Shown here one piece after another: positions 15,665-25,707 of a stretch of 64,000 bases of DNA. The notes beneath the pieces were generated by a model. That model was not told where the DNA came from. It ran no database searches and saw only the letters and a program-made list of their open reading frames with translations. Position 1 is the first letter of the stretch. Every line of letters begins with the position of its first letter. Made by a program: the position numbers and the translations under genes. Source of the stretch: Amycolatopsis iheyensis (GTDB lineage: Bacteria; Actinomycetota; Actinomycetes; Mycobacteriales; Pseudonocardiaceae); assembly GCF_024703995.1 (NCBI RefSeq), contig NZ_JAMXQV010000036.1:1-64000 (forward strand), written 5' to 3'.

Positions 15665-16438
15665 GTGAGGCGACTCAAGGACTGGCTTGCTCAAGACCTT
15701 GCTCTGTCCATCCAATGCGTCTGCACCGGTCTGGTCGCACTTGGTGCGGCGTACGCCTCGTACCGTCGTGGACGTGAGTTCGCACTCCGCTTCGGCGCGG
15801 ACGGCGTGACCGCATCAATCTGGCCGCTGCTGGTGGACGGCTTGTTGACGATCGCGACGGTCGAGTTGTGGAAGATTCACCGCGGCGGTCGTCCGGCGGG
15901 TAGATGGGTGGCGTGGCTGGCGTTCGTGTTCGGCATCTGCCTGTCGTTGGTGGCGAACATCTGCTCGGCGCCGGCGTTGAGTCTGTTGCAGGTGACGGTG
16001 GCGGCGTGTACGCGGCTGGTCTTGCTGCTGACGGTCGAGTTGTTGAACGGTGCGTTGAAGCAAAGGTCTCGTGAGACTGGCTCCGAGACCGCGATCGCCG
16101 GTAGCGAGACACGCGGACAGTCTCCCGAAAGGGAACCGAGCGAGGAGACCGCCGAGACGACCGATCTGACGGCGGTCTCGCGACCGGCCATGGAGAGTCC
16201 CGAGCGAACGGCCGAAGAGAGAATGTGGGATTACTACGTCGGCGAGCGAGCCTGCGGTCGCACGCCGACGGGCGCTGAACTGGATCGAGTGGCCGGAACT
16301 CACAACTACGGACGGCGGATTCTCCGACAGTGGAGGACCGAGCAGGATCGGCAGGTCGATGGTCCCGGACGTTCTGCAGCGATTCGTGCGGCAACGACGT
16401 CCGTGAGGGCGGTCATTTCCTCGGGTCTGCCGTCGTGA
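15665..16438 (+). CDS. DUF2637 membrane protein of integrative elements
   Basis: 257 residues from a GTG. Four hydrophobic segments lie in the first 130 residues (ALSIQCVCTGLVALGAAYAS, DGVTASIWPLLVDGLLTIAT, GRWVAWLAFVFGICLSLVAN, VAACTRLVLLLTVELLNGAL). The motif FGADGVTASIWPLLVDGLL is diagnostic of DUF2637. The C-terminal half is hydrophilic and ends in a helical region (TAEERMWDYYVGERACGRTP) resembling the DNA-binding helix-turn-helix found in some of these proteins. DUF2637 genes are regular cargo of actinomycete integrative and conjugative elements and plasmids, where their role is unknown. It is the first gene to the right of the att site and overlaps the convergent jetD gene by 26 bases. 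Confidence 0.8.
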   Translation: MRRLKDWLAQDLALSIQCVCTGLVALGAAYASYRRGREFALRFGADGVTASIWPLLVDGLLTIATVELWKIHRGGRPAGRWVAWLAFVFGICLSLVANICSAPALSLLQVTVAACTRLVLLLTVELLNGALKQRSRETGSETAIAGSETRGQSPEREPSEETAETTDLTAVSRPAMESPERTAEERMWDYYVGERACGRTPTGAELDRVAGTHNYGRRILRQWRTEQDRQVDGPGRSAAIRAATTSVRAVISSGLPS

Positions 16439-17747
16439 TGCTGATGTGCCGCTGGACAGTTGCCGTCTCGAGCGAATTGTCATTCGCGGCGACGGCAAGC
16501 GGATCATCCAGCAGGACGTTCAGGAGCACGTCGTGCTCCTGGTAGACGGCTCGCCCGCGGTCAGTCAAAGCGGCGACCAGTTCGGGAGGGGTCTCCTCGG
16601 GCAACGGTCCGAGCGGCACCGCGGACGGGGCGGTATTCGCCTCGGTGACCGTGGCGTGGTCCATTGCCAGGATTCTCGCTCCGTACAGCTTCCGCACCTG
16701 GGCAGCGATGATGAGGCCGTCTCGGTCGACGTCACCCGCGTAGCTCAACCGCACCCCGCAGTCGATCGCGCGCTGCAGGAACGCGTGGTCGACTGCTCGC
16801 AGGTGCCCGCTGGTGCAGGCGATCGGACCGGTGAACCCCGCGGCCAGCGCCGCTTCGATCACCGACGGATTCTCGACGACCAAGACAGCCTCGTCAGCCA
16901 GGGTCGGTGGGTTGACGGTGAGGTCGAACAGCGTCAGCGGCACCGGGCCGCCGCCCAACCTGAGCCGCTCGTCGACGACGCCGATGCCCGAAGCCTGCAG
17001 GTTCAGCACCACGACTGAGGACGACAGCCGGTCTGCGAGCACCCCCGACCGCGCCAGCAGCGCTCTCGCTGCGTCGGGCCGGGACACCATCGGCTCGCCT
17101 GCCCGTTCGGCGACGGCTTCGACCAAGCGCCGACCGATGAGTTTGTCCAGGTCGAAACCGTGGGGGTCGCCGGTGCAGTCATGAGCCAGTTTGGCCAGCG
17201 TCACCGGAGGAGTGCCTGGCCGGCGGAGCCGATCGATCTTTGTCACGGCTGTCGCGAGGTGCCGTGACTCGGTCCGAACCGAGTCGATGTCGGTGTCCGC
17301 AACGCCGGCGGCTCGGATCCGCTGCGCGAGCAGCGGCGCGGCCGCCAGGGTGCGCTGAACTTCGGTCCAGAGCGCCGCGCGTGCGGCCGCGCTCGCGGCG
17401 CGGCCGGCCGCGTGGTTTGCCACCGGCCGCCCTGTCGCCAGCTCGGCGATTGCTGGGAGGTACTCGGCGGCAACACCGAGCTTGGCCAGCAGCTCGCGCA
17501 CCGGTACCTTGGCCACGCCGGCGGCGGGCGAGATCGCCGACTTCCCGCGGCGCCGTCGAGTGTTGGTGTCGAGCCAGCTGCGCAGGAATGCGACGCCGGC
17601 CGCGGACAGTCCGGTGACCGAGACCGTGGCGAGCTCGGCGGGATCGTCCACCTGGCACAGCCGCTGGTGAACCGCCTGCCACAGGAGAGCGAGATCCGTG
17701 TCTTCGGCCAGAGCGCGTGCAGCTGCCGGGAGCTCCGCCGCGGTCAT
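16413..17747 (-). CDS. jetD: Wadjet type II nuclease subunit JetD (TIGR02679/DUF2399)
   Basis: 444 residues from the ATG that overlaps the jetC stop (ATGA). The C-terminal half is a Toprim fold of the DUF2399 type. Its catalytic glutamate is E292 (VLVVENPSVIEAAL), and the D-x-D pair is D339/D341 in SYAGDVDRDGLIIAAQVRKL. The N-terminal half is helical with a winged-helix-like region (about 80-215). In Wadjet, JetD is the topoisomerase-VI-like nuclease that cuts DNA once the JetABC motor stalls on a small circle, which eliminates plasmids. It is the last gene of a four-gene operon with overlapping stop/start codons. All Toprim acidic residues are intact. Confidence 0.9.
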   Translation of the reverse strand: MTAAELPAAARALAEDTDLALLWQAVHQRLCQVDDPAELATVSVTGLSAAGVAFLRSWLDTNTRRRRGKSAISPAAGVAKVPVRELLAKLGVAAEYLPAIAELATGRPVANHAAGRAASAAARAALWTEVQRTLAAAPLLAQRIRAAGVADTDIDSVRTESRHLATAVTKIDRLRRPGTPPVTLAKLAHDCTGDPHGFDLDKLIGRRLVEAVAERAGEPMVSRPDAARALLARSGVLADRLSSSVVVLNLQASGIGVVDERLRLGGGPVPLTLFDLTVNPPTLADEAVLVVENPSVIEAALAAGFTGPIACTSGHLRAVDHAFLQRAIDCGVRLSYAGDVDRDGLIIAAQVRKLYGARILAMDHATVTEANTAPSAVPLGPLPEETPPELVAALTDRGRAVYQEHDVLLNVLLDDPLAVAANDNSLETATVQRHISITTADPRK

Positions 17748-20700
17748 GGCCGGGCCTCGCCGCTGCGGAAGCGGTCGGCGACAAGGACCGGCTGCCCGGA
17801 GCCGGTCCACAGCCACGGCGTGGACACTCCCACCGAGCCTGACTGGGTGACCTGCGCGATCATCACCCGGCCCGACTCGGCCTTCAGCAGTGCACTCATC
17901 TCTGGGGCGGTGGAGAGGACGTCGAAGTTCCACTCGCGCAGCAGACCCAGGAGCTTCCGTACGTTCTGCGGGTCGAACGCGGCGTTCATCTCGTCCACGA
18001 ACAGCATCCGCGGGCCTGCATAACCTGGGGCTTCGTACATGGACCACGCTGCCGCCAGCAGGGGCAGCATCGTCGCGAGGCGCATTTCGCCGGTGCTGAA
18101 GGAGGCGAGCGGGTTCGATCGGGGAGTCAGTGCACGGAACGCTTCTGTCTTGCCGTCGCCGAACGACGCGTGGGTGACCTTGATAACCCACTCGTGCCAC
18201 GCCCGGTAATCGAAGGTGTGTGCGACACGCGCCTCCCAGGTCTCGCCGTTCGCGTCCTCGAGCCGTTGCCGTAGTACCTCGTACATCTGCTCGAACGTTT
18301 CGTCGGAGGGCAGTGCCTTCACCAGGTCGATCATGCGTTCGGCGTCGGGGTCTTTCTTGACCTTCCAGTCGACCTCGACGCCGACCCGCGCGACTCCCGT
18401 GCGCACGTCCTCAAGGGTGGCCCGAATCTGCCGGACGAGGTCTTCCGCGGCGGTCCGCCGCGTGGCGATTTCCCGGCGCAACGCGGTGAACATGCTGGTC
18501 TTGAGTGTGGACTTGACGTCTCCGCGGAGATCATTCTCCAGTTGTTCCGCCGTCTGGTGCAAGGTCAGGACCGTAGTGTGCAGGTCTTCTCCGCTGAGGG
18601 CGTCCGGTGCGGCGACGACCGCGCGGCGCCAGTCGGTGCCGGGAATCGTCTGCACCGTGACCTGCCGGTCGAACCGGGTCAGCGCCGCGCTGACCTTCCT
18701 GGCTTCGGTCTCCAGCCGCAGGCGTCGGTTCTCGAGCAGCTTGGTGAGCTCCTCCCGGCTGTGCCCGCGCGGTTCCGTTGCCAGCAGAGCGGATCCCCAG
18801 GCGAGCGCGGCGGTGAGGTTCGCCGGCCGGCCGTCGTCGTCGACGGCGATGTTCGCGGCCACGGGCACGACCGATTCGTCGACCAGCCGGTACATGCGGT
18901 CGAGGCAGCGTTCTCGCGTGTCTTCGGCCTGTTGCCGTTGCGGTGCGATTCCCTCCAGAGTGCTTTTTGCGCCGGCTGCAGCGACTTCGGCCCGCGTGAT
19001 CTTGTCCTTGATCCGGTCGACCTCCTCCCGCGCTGCCTGATGGGCTTGCGTCATCTCTTCGAGGGCTCGGCGGAGTTCTTCATAGGCCGCGCCGTAGAGC
19101 TTGCGCAGTTGTTCCACCTCTGCCTGCGCGCTCACTGCGGCCGCACTGCCTTTCGCTGCTTCGCCTTGGGCCGTGCGGCTTCGACGGCGTTGGTCGGCCG
19201 CGGTCTCCGATGTGCGCCGAGCTTGGGTGCGCAGCCGTTGTGTCCGGTCGACGATCTCCTTCCACGAGCGGACCTGGACGGCCAAGTGGGTCACCTCGTC
19301 CGCGAACGCCTCCAGTGCCCGGCGTTCGGCGGGCAGCGACAGGCCGCCACCGAGATCCACCGCCTCGTTCAGTGCCTTCAGGGCTTTCCGGGTTTCCAGC
19401 CGGGTGTACTCGAGCTGCTCGACTATGCGCACGACGTTCCGTTGAGCGCCTTGCAGCCGGTTCGTGGCTTCGTTCTCGTCTTCTCGTGCGGTGACGAGCG
19501 CAGTGAGGGGTGGAAACCCGGCGCGTTGCTCGTCCGCGCTCGCTTGTTCGCGGACCGCGTCCTGCCAGGCGGCCGTGGCTTGTGCTGTGGCTTCGTTGCA
19601 CCGGGCGAGGTGCTCTGCGGCGGCCTCCGCGGCCTCGGACGCCGTCTCGGCTTTCCCCGCCGCGGCGGCGAGCTCGGCCTGGATATCGCTCAGCACCCGG
19701 TTCCGAGCAGCCTCCTTCTCACGTAGCCGGTCCAGCACCGCTCGCCGCGCCGATTCCGCCTTCACGAGCCGATCCGTGGCGTCGCCGTCAGCTCGACCGG
19801 CGTTCAGCCGAGTGGTCTGTGCTCGGGTGCGAGCCTCCTGCCACGGCCGTGATGACGGGAGGCTGTCCCGCTCGTTGACTGCTTCGGCGAGCACGGCTTG
19901 CTGGTGCGTAACATCAAGTTCCGCAGTCTCACGGCGTTGCGTCAATTCGGCATGCAGCGCTTCGAGCCAGGCGACGCGCTCGGCCCGCGCTCGTTCCCGC
20001 GCGGTCGCGCCGATGTGGCGGGTGACGTATCCCGCAGGCGCGGCGGCGGTCAGCGCCCCGGTCCGCACAGTGGTGATACCGGCGTCCGTCTCGTCGAGCG
20101 AAATGCTCCGCAGCAGGGTATTCAGCTGGCCGGAGGCTACCGGCGACTCCGGCTCCGGAGACAGGACATCGGCCAGAGTCAGGCCGGTCGGTTGCTCCCG
20201 TCCGGACAGGACGACGTCGCCAGCCCGTGCCCGGCCGTCGGAGGTGACAACGGCATCGAGCAGCCCTGCCACCAGGAGTGCACCCTCGCATGCGTTCCGC
20301 CGCTGCGTGCCGACCTCAGGCCGGAAATCTACCAACGTCCACAAAGGATAGCCGTCGGTGCGGGTGCGCCAGACGGGAACGGGCGGTGGCGCCGGTTTCT
20401 GCCGCGCCTGGTCGAGCTCGGCGGTGACAGCGCTCAGCTCCTCGTCCAGTCCGGCGATGACAGCCTCGGCCTTGGCGATCTGCCCGTCGATCCGCCTGAT
20501 CGCGACCTGGCCCGCGTTACCCACCGCAGTCCGCAGCGCTTGGTCGTCGAATTCGACGAGCAGTTCGAGGGTCTGCTCGGACACCTGTACCGGTAACGCG
20601 ATCCGCGTGAGTTGTTCGCCGGTCCGGTCGATGCGCAGCTGTGAGATCGCATCGATCGAAGGCAGGGCGCCAGCCAGTGAAGTCGGGTCGAGGTGCTGCA

Positions 20701-22780
20701 ACGCCGATCGCCACCGGTCGACGCCGGCGTGCCACCCGCGCAGCTCGTCCAGGGCTGACTCGGTCGAGTCGAGCTGCTCGACGAAGTGCTCGTGACGGGA
20801 CAGCTGGGCGGCTTCGGCCTCTCGAGCGTGCTCTGCCTCGGCCTCCCGGGCGCTCTCGGCATCCTGTGCCGCTGCCACGTCCGACTCCTGCAAATGTGCT
20901 GCTTCCCGCGCGCGCTGCCTCTCGACCTCACCCGCAGTGCGGTCCGCGATCGAACGCGTGGTCGCCGCGTCCCGGACAGCCTGATCCCGCAGCTGCTCGG
21001 CGGTGATCTTGAGTATCTCGTGTCCGGCCGTGTCGAGCCGCTGCCTGATCGACGCGGTCTGCTGATCGGCCCAGTCCACGAGCCGGTCCGGGACGACCCG
21101 GCCGTCGACCGGGTCCGGGTCGAACAATCCATCGGGCACCGCAGGGAAGTGCGTCGCCGACTTCTGCCAAGCGACGACGGCGGCTTCGACACGTCGTTCG
21201 GCTTCTTCCCGCGAAGCCGTGCACTCTTTCAGCGTGTCCCGGTGGCCGCCCGCCTCCTCCTCCACCTTGCGGTGCTGCTCGGCGGTGGCGACTGCGATGC
21301 CATTGGCCGTCTCGACTCCGTTCAGAGCCGTGGCTACCGTCTTGATCTTGTGCTGCCGGTTTTCCGTCCAGGCCAACGGAGTCTCGACGAGGGTTTCGGC
21401 CGCGACGTCGACCGCGGCAGTTTCCGGATCCAGCTGGCCCGCCTTCGCGAGCTCGGAAGTGGCGCCGGCCAGGTTCGTCACTGCGCCGTCCGCTTGAATT
21501 TTCGCCGCGGTGGTGGTGAGTTCCTGCGTGATCTTGGTCAGGCTGCGCTGGGCGTCGACGGCGTCCTGCGCGGCGGTAGCGGCGTCCTGCGCCGCCGTCG
21601 CCGCATCTACTACTGCCTGGCCCGCGCGCTCTTTCGCGGCCTCGGCGCTGTCGGCAAGACTGCGGGCTCGTTCTTCCTTGTGCGGCAGCTCGGCGCCGGC
21701 GTGGTCGCGGACCGCGGTTTCCGCAGCCCGGTGGTCGCCTTCGCGCAGCTGCAGACTGTGGTTCGCCTCGTCGAGCGCGGACTGTGCCTGCGCGATGGCG
21801 GCGTTCGCGTCTTCGAGCTTCTTCTCGGCCGCGCGTTCCGACCGAGTGAGGTTGTCGAACTCCGTGTTGGCCGAGCGCAGAGCGGCGGCCATGGTGAGCG
21901 CGACCGCTTGCCGGTAGAGCTCGTAGACGCGGTCGGTGTCGGCGAGTTTCTTCGCTTGTTCCTTGGTGTCGGCGAGCTGAGTTTCCAGGGTGGCGATGCG
22001 CTGCATCGCCGATGCGATCTCGGTCAACCGCGTCTGGTCGAGCGCTGGCAGCGCTCCGGTGAGCACGGTGAGCATGTCCTTGGCCGAGATCTTTTCCGCG
22101 GTTCGGACGCTGCGGAGGGTCCGCAGGACGCTCAGCAGGGCGTCGTACTGGATCTCGTCGAGCGGCGCGAAGACCCGCGTCCGGACCGCGGTCCGGTAGT
22201 CGGCTTCGGTGCCGATGGTGCTCAGGTGCGCGGCCGCTTTGGGCTTGAGCCGCGGCGCGTCGGTGAACAGCTCGCCGTGGTGGGCGGCGAGCTGTTCGGC
22301 CACGCTGTCGATGCCGGTTGGGTTGCGGTCGACGTGCAGGGTGAGCTCCTGCCCGACGCGGCCGGGGACGAGGAAGAACGCGCGCAGCAGTGCCTGGCCG
22401 GACGAGCGCAGCCACAGGCCCGTCGTCAGGTACTCCGTCCGGCCGGTCTGCGGGTCGGTCCGACCGTATTCGAGCCACCAGACCCCGGTTTTGTCCTCCC
22501 GGTCGCGGTTGTCGGTGTGTCGGCTCAGCAGCGTGCCGGCGGCTCGCCCGGACACGCTCAGTGCCGTTTGAGAGGTGTCGCCGTCCAGCAGGACGGTCAC
22601 CAGCTGCGATGCGGTGAGTGACTTGCCTGATCCGTTGCGGCCGATGAACGCGAGCCAGCCGTCGGCGAAGTGGAACTCTTCGTCGGCCCACTTCCAGCTG
22701 TTGAGGACGCCGGCGCGGGTCGGCTGCCACCGCCCGGTTACGGCCGGCGCGCCGTGGTCGGTCTGCGGTGCGGTAGGCAT
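17744..22780 (-). CDS. jetC: Wadjet type II SMC-like motor JetC (TIGR02680)
   Basis: 1,678 residues. The N-terminal head carries Walker A G47-R-N-G-S-G-K-S54. Very long coiled coils (about 290-700 and 980-1,330) flank a central hinge-like globular part (about 740-960). The C-terminal head has the ABC signature FSTGEMRLATM and Walker B RMLFVDEMNAAFD, followed by VLSTAPE. This is the MukB-like SMC of Wadjet, which dimerises and extrudes DNA loops with ATP. The stop overlaps jetD and the start overlaps the jetB stop (ATGA), so stoichiometry is translationally coupled. There is no internal disruption. Confidence 0.9.
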   Translation of the reverse strand: MPTAPQTDHGAPAVTGRWQPTRAGVLNSWKWADEEFHFADGWLAFIGRNGSGKSLTASQLVTVLLDGDTSQTALSVSGRAAGTLLSRHTDNRDREDKTGVWWLEYGRTDPQTGRTEYLTTGLWLRSSGQALLRAFFLVPGRVGQELTLHVDRNPTGIDSVAEQLAAHHGELFTDAPRLKPKAAAHLSTIGTEADYRTAVRTRVFAPLDEIQYDALLSVLRTLRSVRTAEKISAKDMLTVLTGALPALDQTRLTEIASAMQRIATLETQLADTKEQAKKLADTDRVYELYRQAVALTMAAALRSANTEFDNLTRSERAAEKKLEDANAAIAQAQSALDEANHSLQLREGDHRAAETAVRDHAGAELPHKEERARSLADSAEAAKERAGQAVVDAATAAQDAATAAQDAVDAQRSLTKITQELTTTAAKIQADGAVTNLAGATSELAKAGQLDPETAAVDVAAETLVETPLAWTENRQHKIKTVATALNGVETANGIAVATAEQHRKVEEEAGGHRDTLKECTASREEAERRVEAAVVAWQKSATHFPAVPDGLFDPDPVDGRVVPDRLVDWADQQTASIRQRLDTAGHEILKITAEQLRDQAVRDAATTRSIADRTAGEVERQRAREAAHLQESDVAAAQDAESAREAEAEHAREAEAAQLSRHEHFVEQLDSTESALDELRGWHAGVDRWRSALQHLDPTSLAGALPSIDAISQLRIDRTGEQLTRIALPVQVSEQTLELLVEFDDQALRTAVGNAGQVAIRRIDGQIAKAEAVIAGLDEELSAVTAELDQARQKPAPPPVPVWRTRTDGYPLWTLVDFRPEVGTQRRNACEGALLVAGLLDAVVTSDGRARAGDVVLSGREQPTGLTLADVLSPEPESPVASGQLNTLLRSISLDETDAGITTVRTGALTAAAPAGYVTRHIGATARERARAERVAWLEALHAELTQRRETAELDVTHQQAVLAEAVNERDSLPSSRPWQEARTRAQTTRLNAGRADGDATDRLVKAESARRAVLDRLREKEAARNRVLSDIQAELAAAAGKAETASEAAEAAAEHLARCNEATAQATAAWQDAVREQASADEQRAGFPPLTALVTAREDENEATNRLQGAQRNVVRIVEQLEYTRLETRKALKALNEAVDLGGGLSLPAERRALEAFADEVTHLAVQVRSWKEIVDRTQRLRTQARRTSETAADQRRRSRTAQGEAAKGSAAAVSAQAEVEQLRKLYGAAYEELRRALEEMTQAHQAAREEVDRIKDKITRAEVAAAGAKSTLEGIAPQRQQAEDTRERCLDRMYRLVDESVVPVAANIAVDDDGRPANLTAALAWGSALLATEPRGHSREELTKLLENRRLRLETEARKVSAALTRFDRQVTVQTIPGTDWRRAVVAAPDALSGEDLHTTVLTLHQTAEQLENDLRGDVKSTLKTSMFTALRREIATRRTAAEDLVRQIRATLEDVRTGVARVGVEVDWKVKKDPDAERMIDLVKALPSDETFEQMYEVLRQRLEDANGETWEARVAHTFDYRAWHEWVIKVTHASFGDGKTEAFRALTPRSNPLASFSTGEMRLATMLPLLAAAWSMYEAPGYAGPRMLFVDEMNAAFDPQNVRKLLGLLREWNFDVLSTAPEMSALLKAESGRVMIAQVTQSGSVGVSTPWLWTGSGQPVLVADRFRSGEARP

Positions 22781-24126
22781 CAGGCGATTCCTTCCGGAGC
22801 ATCGAAAAGGGTGGGTGTTACGGCTCTATGCTCGCTGTTCGCTCCGGAGGCGGTGTGGAGCCTGACCCGCCACATCCGCACCGCAGGCGTGGGCCGCCAC
22901 CTCGGTTCCGGGACATCGTCGGCCGGTTCGGCCACGAGGAAGCCCGCGTCGACGAGTCCGTTCGCCGCTGCTTTCGCCAGCGCCCGGAGCTGTCCGCCGT
23001 AGGCCGCCGCCCAACGTGGCAAGTCCTCCCTGACCTGTTCGAACAACGTGACGATCTCCTCGATCGCCACGACGCGCTCGCGTCCGTCGAGCGTCGGATC
23101 GCGGGTACTCAGGTGCCGGAGCAGGGCAAGCGCGGCCTGACGTTCGTTGCGTCTGCCGTTGGGGAAGTCGAGCGTGCTGCCCAGCTGAGACGGGTCGCTG
23201 ACCTGCCACCAGTCATGGCGCACGGTGGCAACCAGGCCGAGGGCGTGCAGCACGCTGAGCGCACGGCTGCGGCCGGTGGTCGACTGCAGGTAGTCGTCGG
23301 CCACCGGGTCGACGCCGGGGTCGTCCACCAGCCGTCGCATCGCCCGCAGCCGGCGCCGGGTGGTCTCGCTCCGCGCGGCGCGCCGGGCTTCGGGCCCTTC
23401 GGCGAGATCGGGTTCGTCCTGGTCGTCGGGGAGCTCGTCGTCTTCGGTGATCCGGTCGGTGGCCAAGGCCCGGGCGTGCCGGCGGGGCGGCAGCTGCGCC
23501 AGGTTGAGCAGCGACGGCGAAAGCGAGGAGAATTTCGCGGTCAAGCGGTCCCGGGACGAGGACACCACTGCGTCACCACCGTCACCGGCCGCCTGGTCGA
23601 GCGACCGGTCGACGGCGATGGTCCCGTCGGCCTGCAGCAGGCGCAGCGCATCGACGAGACTGTGCCGGTTGCGGTGTGCCTCCTGCTTGCTCACCCCGTC
23701 ACCGGGCACGACGGGGAATCGCGGGAGCAGGTTGCTCTCACTGTCGGTCGCGCAGACCTGCGCCACCGACTGCAGCAGGTCGTTCAAGGTCATCCGGGGG
23801 CGTCGCCACAGCTGTTCGCAGGCAAGGGCGGACAGCACCAGCACCAGCTGTGACGCCGGCACCGGGTCCTGTCCTTCGCGACGGATCCGCAAGCCGCGTG
23901 CGCCTGGGACGTCCTCCCGGCGCTTGTGCAGTCGGATAAGGTCCGCGGCCTCGAGCACTTCCAACGTCCAGCCGAGTTCGGTGTGGAAGAACCTGGCGAG
24001 CTCGGCGCGGCCGCGGCTCGCGCTCCGGTACAGCTCCGGCTCCCGCTCGGCAAGCAGCCTGCCCTGCGCGATCAGGACCCGTGCTCCCTCGGCGAGATCC
24101 GGGTGGAGCAGCGTGTCGTGCCTCAT
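22780..24126 (-). CDS. jetB: Wadjet type II subunit JetB (TIGR02678/DUF2398)
   Basis: 448 residues, start overlapping the jetA stop (ATGA). It matches the DUF2398 family: helical/winged-helix N-terminus (RGRAELARFFHTELGWTLEV, ADLIRLHKRRED), the conserved segment about tyrosine/Trp-rich strands, and a Gln-rich middle. The C-terminal part has VRHDWWQVSDPSQLGSTLDF and PTPAVRMWRVRL. In Wadjet complexes JetB is the MukE-like KITE protein that bridges the JetA kleisin and the JetC heads and contacts DNA. Length is normal for the family. Confidence 0.85.
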   Translation of the reverse strand: MRHDTLLHPDLAEGARVLIAQGRLLAEREPELYRSASRGRAELARFFHTELGWTLEVLEAADLIRLHKRREDVPGARGLRIRREGQDPVPASQLVLVLSALACEQLWRRPRMTLNDLLQSVAQVCATDSESNLLPRFPVVPGDGVSKQEAHRNRHSLVDALRLLQADGTIAVDRSLDQAAGDGGDAVVSSSRDRLTAKFSSLSPSLLNLAQLPPRRHARALATDRITEDDELPDDQDEPDLAEGPEARRAARSETTRRRLRAMRRLVDDPGVDPVADDYLQSTTGRSRALSVLHALGLVATVRHDWWQVSDPSQLGSTLDFPNGRRNERQAALALLRHLSTRDPTLDGRERVVAIEEIVTLFEQVREDLPRWAAAYGGQLRALAKAAANGLVDAGFLVAEPADDVPEPRWRPTPAVRMWRVRLHTASGANSEHRAVTPTLFDAPEGIA

Positions 24127-25707
24127 GCGACCCTCCTGGGCCGGCCGGTGGCCGGCGGTTCCGGGCTCGGCATCGTGGCCCCGGCCGGGACCACCGTGAC
24201 GAGCAGCCGCGGCGCGGTTAGGTCGCCTTCTGACAGCGGCACGGTGACCTGTTCGCCGCGGCCGGCCAGCCGTACGCTCACCAGCACCCCGGCTTCGTCT
24301 GCTTCGGCCTGCCCGACTCCTGTCGCTGGCTCCACCATGTCCAAGGCGAGCTGGATCGTGTCGAATAGCACCGCAGCCGTCTCACCGTCGAGGCCCGTAA
24401 AGTGCTCGAGCCCGACCTCTCCCGGAGTCAGCAGGGCCGCGGCACAGCGCCGCCGGTGTTCGGCCTGGGAAGCGGCCTCCGCCAAGGCCGCTTCCCGCTG
24501 CGCGCTGGCATCCACGACCTTGCGCGGGCGGCCACCCGCCGGGCCGTGCCGCTCATGTTCGCGCAGGGTCAGATCCACACCGAACGAGGCCTGGCCGGCC
24601 GCGGCGCTGGTAGCGTGCTCGACGTCCTCCTCGGCCGGACCGGACACGACGTGCCACGCGGGCCAATCCCCGAAAGCCGCCGCATACACCTGCCGGGCCG
24701 CATCATCGTCCGGCTGCCGGTGCAGGGACTGGGCGAGCAGCCGGAAGTCCACTGCGAGATCCGAGCCGCGCAACCGTGCGTTGTACCGCCTATCGACCGC
24801 ATTGAGCAGCGTGTTCACCGCCCCGTAGGCCGATTCGACGAGCCGGTGCACACTGCCGCCGGGCACGAACCACGCCTCCAGCGCGGAGAGCAGGGCGACG
24901 CGGTCGGTCACCCAGTGCTGCTGCGCGGCCGGATCGAGCAGCCCGGCGTGCTTCACAGCGCATTGCACGACGTGCTGGTGGCCGACTTGCCGCAGCGCCT
25001 CGAGGGCGGAACCGACGCGCACGAACGCCCGGTCGTACTCGCGGGCGAACTGCCGCAGCGCTTCCACGACCCGGTCGCGGTTACCGTCGAAGACATCGTC
25101 CTTCGTCACGTCCGACTGGACGAGCTGGCCGAGGGCGTCGTAGAAGTCGGCTGTGACGCGCTGGAGTTCCGCGATGCGGGTCTCAACGTTGCTCAGGTCC
25201 GCGTCGAGCAGCCCGTGCTCGTCCTGGTTCCCGGCGTGCCCGAGCAACGTCCGTATCGTGTCTTCGACGCTGTCGAGCAGCCGGCTCGGCAGTTGGAGTG
25301 CGCGATCGGCGGATAGCACCGCCGTGCGGACGGCCGCGACGATCGCGCGGCCGCGGCGGGTCAGCGCCCAGGCCTCCTGTCGGCTGATGACGCCATGGAG
25401 ATTCCGCAGCGGAGCGGCGAAGTCGCGGAACGGGCTTCGCGAACTCCCACTGGGCGAGCTGGTCCAGCAGACCGCGCAGTTCGGCGTCGGTCAACGGATC
25501 GTGGAACCCGACCGCGCGCAGCCTCTCCCCGATCTCGCCCAGCGTCGCTTGAGGGCCGCGGGTGCTCAACTCCTCGAGGGCGGCGAGCAACGCGGAATAC
25601 CGCTCACGAACCAGGTCGTTGTGATGCGAAAAAGCCACCCAATCGCTCGCAATGACCTGCCGCCACCACTGCGGCGGCTGGTCCGGTGAAGCGTGCGAAA
25701 TGGTCAC
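24123..25707 (-). pseudogene. jetA: Wadjet type II kleisin-like subunit JetA (TIGR02677/DUF2397), frameshifted
   Basis: Translation from the GTG at 25707 (GGGAGG upstream) gives an N-terminal part HHNDLVRERYSALLAALEEL and LLDQLAQWEF. The frame then leaves homology near the GGG run at 25432-25434. Removing one base of that run restores a single frame: AKPFRDFAAPLRNLHGVISR, QEAWALTRRGRAIVAAVRTA, continuing for about 400 residues to the stop at 24123. Together they make about 527 residues, the normal size of a DUF2397 protein. JetA is the MukF-like kleisin linking the SMC heads. As read, only about 100 N-terminal residues would be made from the proper start. An assembly error, programmed shift or recent inactivation are all possible. 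Confidence 0.75.

Noticed and set aside
20928..22802. 624-codon minus-strand frame inside jetC
   Set aside because: Same strand but wrong frame; Arg-rich and without homology, while the JetC frame has clear SMC motifs.
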